Below, in pieces: positions 5,088 to 7,989 of a stretch of DNA of 7,989 nucleotides; the stretch's first letter is position 1, and every line of letters starts with the position of its first letter. Origin of the DNA: Candidatus Komeilibacteria bacterium RIFCSPLOWO2_02_FULL_48_11 (GTDB lineage Bacteria; Patescibacteriota; Patescibacteriia; UBA2169). The notes under the pieces are model-generated. The model saw nothing but the letters and a program-made list of their open reading frames with translations. It was not told the origin of the DNA and made no database searches. The position numbers and the translations under genes were made by a program. Location: positions 5,849 to 13,837 of the forward strand of contig MHKO01000018.1 of NCBI GenBank assembly GCA_001818435.1. Reading direction: 5' to 3'.

Positions 5088-5479
5088 TGGTGGAGGTGGC
5101 GGGTCATGCTCCCGCGTGAAAATAAGACAATAACAATAATCTACGTCCGTAGCGTTATTATTGTTGGTCGGTTGGCTAAAAATAACGCAAAATGCCAATC
5201 GGCTTTGCCTGAGAAGTTTCGCGCAATATCGCAGGCGACAACATTGCGCTAAGTCCGATATTTGACACCGCTTGTTACTCTCTCGGACAAGAGTAGGCGA
5301 TGGCTTTCGCGTTTAGGCGAAGGCTGGCGCAAAGTTCAGAACGCCAAAGGCATTCTTTACCTTGCTGACAAAACTGTTGGCAGTTATGTTGATTGCTCGG
5401 TATTTATTATTGTCAGTTCCGAGCCCTGACAGGACGCCTATTATTAAAGTACGTTATTTTACGACTACTGAACACCCCC
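5088..5479 (-). ncRNA. ssrA: tmRNA (trans-translation RNA)
   Basis: The tRNA-like ends are present. 5' GGGGGTG (5473-5479) pairs with CACCTCC (5092-5098; one G-T), followed by A73 and an encoded CCA (5088-5090). The T arm is GCGGG (5111-5115) / CCCGC (5099-5103). Pseudoknot PK1 is at about 5395-5431: stem GTCAG/CTGAC and second stem GCTCGG/CCGAGC. Thirteen nt after PK1 comes the resume codon GCC (5379-5381). The tag frame runs to TAA at 5313-5315 and codes 22 residues beginning ANSFVSKVKN and ending NFAPAFA, a hydrophobic Ala-ended degron. tmRNA and SmpB rescue ribosomes stalled on broken mRNA and tag the product for proteolysis. The smpB gene lies upstream on the same strand. Odd: the T loop is AGCATGA rather than TTCRANY, and the D region (TTCAGTAGTCGT) is divergent. 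Confidence 0.9.
5313..5381 (-). other. tmRNA tag-peptide reading frame
   Basis: 22 codons from GCC (Ala) to TAA. I chose this resume codon because it lies 13 nt after the 3' strand of PK1. The in-frame GCA closer to PK1 (5393-5395) overlaps the pseudoknot stem. The tag ends in APAFA, a non-polar C-terminus of the kind recognised by ClpXP-type proteases. Confidence 0.75.
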
Positions 5480-5484
5480 CAAAT

Positions 5485-5511
5485 CGTTCTGCGCTCTAAA
5501 AATGCAGAACG
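5485..5511 (-). promoter_or_regulatory. Hairpin in the 5' leader of pre-tmRNA
   Basis: CGTTCTGC (5485-5492) and GCAGAACG (5504-5511) form a perfect 8-bp inverted repeat. It lies between the predicted start (about 5510) and the mature tmRNA 5' end (5479). It would form the leader hairpin removed by RNase P, or protect the transcript's 5' end. Its function is inferred only. Confidence 0.5.
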
Positions 5512-5516
5512 CAGGT

Positions 5517-5545
5517 AATATAGCCTATTTTTGGGTTTTTATCAA
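5517..5545 (-). promoter_or_regulatory. Promoter of ssrA (and probably infC)
   Basis: Minus strand: -35 TTGATA (5540-5545), 17-bp spacer, -10 TATATT (5517-5522), each 5 of 6 to consensus. The start would be near 5510, about 30 nt before mature tmRNA. Confidence 0.7.
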
Positions 5546-5557
5546 GCCAAACCCCGC

Positions 5558-5589
5558 TAGTTGTGAGTTTCAAGTTACAAGTTGCAAGA
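5558..5589 (+). repeat. Heptad repeat, one boundary of the four-helix-bundle cassette
   Basis: TAGTTGT GAGTTTC, then AAGTTAC AAGTTGC and a terminal AAGAT. The 7-nt period and CAAGA end match the other copies. The stop codon of the broken gene (5591-5593) begins 1 nt after it. The inverse copy lies at 5891-5922. Confidence 0.8.
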
Positions 5590-5590
5590 T

Positions 5591-5873
5591 TTACGATAAT
5601 TTTTCCTTGCCACTTTTTACTATGGATGTCAGTATGGCAATAATTTCCGATATCTCCTGACGCAGAGATTGTAAGCGTATTTCTGAAATTAATCCAGCGG
5701 CAATAATTAATCGCAGCCAAAAATCAGTCTCACTCGCTTCCTTGCGTGTCATGCGAATTCCATCCGACTCGATTATTTGGTAAAGATTGAACGACTTTAA
5801 TAATCCGAAGACTAACAGAAAATGTACGATTTTTGAGAAGTTTATTAAATTCTTGGTTAGTTAATTGCACCAT
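5591..5873 (-). pseudogene. Four-helix-bundle protein (23S rRNA intervening-sequence family), internally deleted and frameshifted
   Basis: Two pieces lie in different frames. The first, ATG at 5871-5873 to TGA at 5730-5732 (47 residues), contains NRTFSVSLRIIKVVQSLPNN, like helix 1 of TIGR02436/S23-type four-helix-bundle proteins. The second is readable from 5752 to TAA at 5591-5593. It starts TRKEASETDFWLRLIIAAGL and continues through ISEIRLQSLRQEISEIIAIL, equivalent to the conserved KEA-x-ET-x-(Y/F)WL-RL block and the last helices. The family's central RSGTSVGANYREA-like block is missing. The family is usually 110-130 residues, so some 30-40 residues and the frame were lost. Its members occur in 23S rRNA insertions and as free genes; their function is unclear. 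Inverted heptad repeats flank it 17 nt upstream and 1 nt downstream. Confidence 0.75.
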
Positions 5874-5890
5874 AGTTTTTATTTTAATAA

Positions 5891-5922
5891 TCTTGAAACT
5901 TGAAACTAGAAACTTGTAACTT
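5891..5922 (-). repeat. Inverse heptad repeat, other boundary of the four-helix-bundle cassette
   Basis: TCTTGAAACTTGAAAC followed by TAGAAACTTGTAACTT is the inverse of the RAGTTNC heptad, with the conserved CAAGA end pointing into the pseudogene. It overlaps the smpB stop codon (TAA at 5921-5923) by 2 nt, so it abuts the smpB coding end. Confidence 0.8.
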
Positions 5923-6367
5923 ATCTTCTCAATCTTCTCCCAATCTCTCTTTCAACATCTCGTTTTTTTATGGCCTCGCGCTTTTCAAATTGTTTTTTAC
6001 CGCGCCCCAAGCCCAGCTCAACTTTTATTAAACCTCTCTGGTTGTGAAAAGCGAGCGGTATTAAAGTCAAACGCTTTTCTTTAAGAGCGCCAATCAAAGA
6101 CGCTGTTTCTTTTTGGCGCAACAACAGTTGACGCGAGCGCAAAGGCTCATGTGGTTTGACGCGCGATGACTGTTTATAAGGCGCAATCTGGCAGCCGATT
6201 AGATAGGGGATGCCTTTGGCATTTATGACAGCGTAACTGCCTTTAAGATTTATCTGTCCTGATTTGCAGCTTTTAACTTCATCGCCGGTCAACTTGATTC
6301 CCGCCTTATAAGATTCTATAATATCATAATCGTGCCGGGCCGGTTTGTTTATTGCCAAGACGCTCAT
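5921..6367 (-). CDS. smpB: SsrA-binding protein SmpB
   Basis: 148 residues, typical length. LAINKPARHDYDIIESYKAG (4-23) leads into the GIKLTGDEVKSCKSGQINLK block of the SmpB beta barrel. Then come YAVINAKGIPYLIGCQIAPY (canonical ...HISPY), the LLLRQKE and LTLIPLAFHNQRGLIKVELG strands, and the basic tail GRGKKQFEKREAIKKRDVER. That tail folds into the helix that fills the mRNA channel of a stalled ribosome. SmpB binds the tRNA-like part of tmRNA and brings it to the ribosome. ssrA lies downstream on the same strand under its own promoter. The ATG (6365-6367) is 2 nt after the predicted transcription start, so the mRNA is probably leaderless. No Shine-Dalgarno exists. Confidence 0.97.
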   Translation of the reverse strand: MSVLAINKPARHDYDIIESYKAGIKLTGDEVKSCKSGQINLKGSYAVINAKGIPYLIGCQIAPYKQSSRVKPHEPLRSRQLLLRQKETASLIGALKEKRLTLIPLAFHNQRGLIKVELGLGRGKKQFEKREAIKKRDVEREIGRRLRR

Positions 6368-6375
6368 ATAGTATT

Positions 6376-6404
6376 AGTATAAATTAGGCAAGTGATGAAG
6401 TCAA
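6376..6404 (-). promoter_or_regulatory. Promoter of smpB
   Basis: Minus strand: -35 TTGACT (6399-6404), 17-bp spacer, -10 TATACT (6376-6381), each 5 of 6 to consensus. The start would be at about 6369, almost on the ATG. The -35 box ends 3 nt from the palindromic repeat at 6408. Confidence 0.8.
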
Positions 6405-6407
6405 AGA

Positions 6408-6447
6408 AATCCCGCACCTTTTTTGTACCCAAAAAAGGTGCGGGATT
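6408..6447. repeat. Palindromic repeat, copy C, between the divergent promoters of smpB and the TM protein
   Basis: AATCCCGCACCTTTTTT (6408-6424) and AAAAAAGGTGCGGGATT (6431-6447) pair perfectly over 17 bp around GTACCC. Both neighbouring genes start away from it, so it does not sit at a gene end. The right arm's last two bases are the first two of the plus-strand -35 box. Confidence 0.9.
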
Positions 6448-6475
6448 GACACCAGATAGTCATATTAGCTAAAAT
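6446..6475 (+). promoter_or_regulatory. Promoter of the one-TM hypothetical gene
   Basis: -35 TTGACA (6446-6451, consensus), 18-bp spacer, -10 TAAAAT (6470-6475). The start would be near 6482, giving a leader of about 44 nt. Confidence 0.75.
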
Positions 6476-6510
6476 GACATTACGTTCTCTTCACTTATCA
6501 ATTAACATAT

Positions 6511-6516
6511 TAGGAG
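6511..6516 (+). promoter_or_regulatory. Shine-Dalgarno site of the one-TM hypothetical gene
   Basis: TAGGAG, 9 nt before the ATG at 6526. It is the only clear Shine-Dalgarno in the window. Confidence 0.75.
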
Positions 6517-6525
6517 ACTAAAATC

Positions 6526-6981
6526 ATGAACGAGCAAACTGCGACTGGACATCACTCAAGCCCCAAAGGTTCGCCAGCTCCTCTGGGATGGGTGGCATTG
6601 ATAATTTTAATCATTGTTGCCGGGTTCTGGGTGTGGCGAGCCGAGAGTATTTCCGGTTTTGACCAGGAATATCAGGCAGTGTTTTTAACGAACGGCCAGG
6701 TGTATTTTGGGAAGGTCGTAAAAAACAATAAAGCCGAGCTGGTTTTGGAAGACATTTATTATCTGCAAGTTACGCGGCCTTTGCAGCAAACGCAGGAAGG
6801 CCAGGAGCAGGCCAATCCCCAAGGCGAACTCTCGCTGGTGAAGCTGGGCAATGAGCTTCACGGCCCCACCGATGCCATGCACGTCAACCGCGACCAGATA
6901 CTGTTTATTGAGGACTTAAAAAACGACTCTAATGTCTCTCAAGCCATCAGTAATTACAAGTCCGGACAACAGGCTAAATAG
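6526..6981 (+). CDS. Conserved hypothetical single-pass membrane protein (CPR type)
   Basis: 151 residues. A polar N-terminus (1-19) is followed by one membrane helix at about 20-36 (LGWVALIILIIVAGFWVW). The rest should be outside the membrane with the N-terminus inside. The soluble part has YQAVFLTNGQVYFGKVVKNN (50-69), then LEDIYYLQV, a Gln-rich stretch (QQTQEGQEQANPQG), LVKLGNELHGP and NRDQILFIEDLKND. From memory, this arrangement (AVFLTNGQVYFGK, YYLQ, LVKLG-ELHGP, INRDQILFWE) recurs in small proteins of Parcubacteria-like genomes. I know no assigned function. The gene has its own promoter, a Shine-Dalgarno and a terminator, so it is a single-gene unit. Confidence 0.8.
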   Translation: MNEQTATGHHSSPKGSPAPLGWVALIILIIVAGFWVWRAESISGFDQEYQAVFLTNGQVYFGKVVKNNKAELVLEDIYYLQVTRPLQQTQEGQEQANPQGELSLVKLGNELHGPTDAMHVNRDQILFIEDLKNDSNVSQAISNYKSGQQAK

Positions 6982-7007
6982 TTAAGCCCAGACTAAAAAT
7001 TCACTGA

Positions 7008-7044
7008 AAAAATCCCGTCCGCCGAATCAGCGGGCGGGGTTTTT
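7008..7044 (+). terminator. Terminator of the one-TM hypothetical gene
   Basis: AAAAATCCCGTCCGC (7008-7022) pairs with GCGGGCGGGGTTTTT (7030-7044), including two G-T pairs, around a 7-nt loop. It ends in TTTTT and lies 27 nt after the stop codon. Confidence 0.85.
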
Positions 7045-7057
7045 AGTTTTGCCAGAT

Positions 7058-7188
7058 TGTGGATAATATCGGCTCTATCGGATAAGCTTCTGTGCATAAG
7101 TTTATTGAATTATGAGAGTATTAGTACATTCCACAAAGGAAGCAGTGAAAAATATGGCGTTTTTATGATTATTAATAAGCTATCCACA
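7058..7188. other. Cluster of three DnaA-box-like sites in an intergenic region
   Basis: The stretch 7045-7285 holds no gene that I can see. It contains TGTGGATAA (7058-7066) and TGTGCATAA (7091-7099), both perfect inverse TTATNCACA boxes, and CTATCCACA (7180-7188), 8 of 9 on the other strand. TATCGGATA is directly repeated at 7076-7084 and 7271-7279. It could be a DnaA-bound regulatory region or part of an origin; this window has no dnaA or dnaN to support the latter. Confidence 0.4.
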
Positions 7189-7213
7189 GTATGAGAACCA
7201 GTTTAGAGGTGTG

Positions 7214-7252
7214 AAAATACTGTTGACGCCTAGTGGGTATTTTACGTATAAT
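7214..7252 (+). promoter_or_regulatory. Promoter of the HTH-repeat gene with an operator-like inverted repeat
   Basis: -35 TTGACG (7223-7228), 18-bp spacer, -10 TATAAT (7247-7252, consensus). The start would be near 7259, 27 nt before the ATG. AAAATAC (7214-7220) and GTATTTT (7237-7243) form an inverted repeat around the -35 box, a layout typical of repressor sites. Confidence 0.75.
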
Positions 7253-7285
7253 AAAGCTGTGGCTTGTTAATATCGGATAGTTAAA

Positions 7286-7989
7286 ATGACTGAAGAACAA
7301 AAACCAAAACAAGGTCTTATTCGACTTTCGGAAATAGCGGAACTGACTCCATATTCAGAAGGTCATTTAATACTGCTCGCCCGGCGGGAAAAATTTAAGG
7401 CGATAAAGCAAGATGAAATTTGGTACACCACGCTGGAGTGGGTGGATGATTATTTGATGTGGCTCGATGAAAAAATAGAGTCGGTCCGCGGGCAGGCGAG
7501 TTCAGAGTTACAAGTTACAAGTTGCAAGACAGAAGAATTAAAACCCGAGCCGTTACCACAGCCAGCCGCGCCAGCTCCAGCCATGGCCAGCGAACCAAAA
7601 CCCGCACTAATCAGTGATTCGGAATTACAGAATTTCGGAATTTCAGAACCAATTATACCAATTCAAACTGTTTCTACCGAATTACCGAAATTCCGTAATT
7701 CCGAAATTTCTAATAGTCAGCTTCTCTCTACCTCCGACATCGAAAAACATACACCCTACAGCGCGGCTTATCTTTCCTTGCGCATCAGACAAGGCAAACT
7801 TCAAGGCAAAAAGAAAGCCGGTAAATGGTACACCACCTTGGAATGGGTGGAGGAGTATATTAAAACTCATGGCGAGAAACAAGTGTTGTCAGAGCCCATG
7901 GCCGCGCCAGCGCCCCAACCTGTCATTGTTCACGAACCTGTCATAGCCAGCGAACCGGAACCAATCGCAGAAATTCCAATTTCCAATTT
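7286..7989 (+). CDS. Protein with tandem helix-turn-helix-like domains and Pro/Ala linkers (3' end outside window)
   Basis: The frame is open from ATG (7286-7288) to the window edge: 234 codons, no stop. Two related domains are visible. Residues 11-63 include LIRLSEIAELTPYSEGHLIL and WYTTLEWVDDYL. Residues 146-198 include LLSTSDIEKHTPYSAAYLSL, RQGKLQGKKKAGKWYTTLEW and VEEYI. The pattern S-x-EIA/DIE, TPYS-xx-(Y/H)L, R(R/Q)GK(F/L), (K)WYTTLEWV resembles excisionase/MerR-like winged HTH domains, so I infer DNA binding. The linkers (about 84-110 and 201 onward) are rich in Pro, Ala and Glu, with a repeated (M/I)ASEP(K/E)P motif. Parts of the linkers are encoded by heptad and octad DNA repeats. 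There is no strong Shine-Dalgarno (only GGAT, 7275-7278). The promoter is strong and operator-like. A third domain or a membrane segment may follow downstream. Confidence 0.75.
   Translation, partial: MTEEQKPKQGLIRLSEIAELTPYSEGHLILLARREKFKAIKQDEIWYTTLEWVDDYLMWLDEKIESVRGQASSELQVTSCKTEELKPEPLPQPAAPAPAMASEPKPALISDSELQNFGISEPIIPIQTVSTELPKFRNSEISNSQLLSTSDIEKHTPYSAAYLSLRIRQGKLQGKKKAGKWYTTLEWVEEYIKTHGEKQVLSEPMAAPAPQPVIVHEPVIASEPEPIAEIPISN
7498..7529 (+). repeat. Heptad repeat in frame inside the HTH gene
   Basis: GAGTTCA GAGTTAC then AAGTTAC AAGTTGC AAGA, the same 7-nt period and CAAGA end as the intergenic copies. It is read in frame as residues 72-81 (SSELQVTSCK), just after the first HTH domain. 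Confidence 0.8.
7618..7705. repeat. Octad-periodic inverted repeat in frame inside the HTH gene
   Basis: The left arm (7618-7644) starts TTCGGAATTACAGAATTTCG. The right arm (7679-7705) is its inverse with three mismatches in 27, after a 34-nt spacer. Within the arms an 8-nt unit RGAATTWC recurs. The arms encode residues 111-120 and 132-140 of the linker. A shorter stretch at 7967-7989 (GAAATTCCAATTTCC) may begin another copy. Confidence 0.75.

Noticed and set aside
5496..5720. 74-codon minus-strand open frame
   Set aside because: It runs through the ssrA promoter and a repeat and is out of frame with the recognisable four-helix-bundle segment.
6408..6447. Intrinsic terminator reading of the perfect hairpin
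   Set aside because: Both neighbouring genes start away from it and no T-run follows the stem on either strand.
7117..7168. 18-codon open frame after the second DnaA-like box
   Set aside because: Too short, no ribosome-binding site and no recognisable product.
4371..7529. CRISPR array reading of the AAGTTAC-type repeats
   Set aside because: The copies are degenerate 7-nt tandems scattered in both orientations, with no regular spacers and no cas genes.
7682..7882. Minus-strand open frame opposite the HTH gene, and the plus-strand frame 7614-7946
   Set aside because: The continuous frame from 7286 with two related domains explains this region.

Overview
The window looks like a chromosomal piece of a small-genome bacterium of the Candidate Phyla Radiation (Patescibacteria, Parcubacteria-like). 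I infer this from a very compact layout, mostly Shine-Dalgarno-free starts, a secreted repeat protein ending in a peptidoglycan-binding domain, a CPR-style small membrane protein, a four-helix-bundle gene remnant, and a divergent tmRNA. There is no database evidence behind this assignment.

Left part (1-1470). The 3' end of lgt (+) converges on a sugar-phosphate transferase (-). That gene follows a tRNA-Asp(GUC) (-), with which it probably shares a promoter. A divergent promoter region then leads to a tRNA-Ser(UGA) (+). This tRNA is nested inside the two ends of a second, degenerate tRNA-Ser and sits at the tip of a 12-13 bp stem. A bidirectional terminator closes the unit.

Centre (1473-6367, all minus strand). 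A 738-residue secreted protein carries six tandem ~85-residue repeats, each with a Cys pair, followed by a Thr/Pro linker and a PG-binding domain. To its right is a translation and ribosome-rescue cluster. In transcription order it is smpB, a broken four-helix-bundle gene, ssrA (tmRNA), infC, rpmI and rplT. SmpB and tmRNA are partners in trans-translation. IF-3, L35 and L20 form the classical infC-rpmI-rplT group, with rpmI and rplT overlapping by 8 nt. Promoters are readable for smpB, ssrA and rpmI. None is evident for infC, which starts 37 nt after the tmRNA CCA end.

Right part (6408-7989, plus strand). A divergent promoter element precedes a one-TM conserved hypothetical gene with a terminator. 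Next is a 240-nt intergenic region with DnaA-box-like sites and a strong promoter. It drives an open-ended gene coding for at least two helix-turn-helix-like domains joined by Pro/Ala-rich linkers.

Repeats are the most unusual part of the window. (1) A palindrome of consensus AATCCCGCACCTTTT / AAAAGGTGCGGGATT occurs three times. In the two divergent regions its arms run into or almost touch the -35 boxes, and none of the copies is built like an intrinsic terminator. (2) A heptanucleotide-periodic repeat (RAGTTNC)n always ends in CAAGA. It occurs as an inverted pair in the rpmI leader, as an inverted pair around the four-helix-bundle pseudogene, and as single copies between ssrA and infC and in frame in the last gene. 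(3) An octanucleotide-periodic inverted repeat lies in frame within the last gene.
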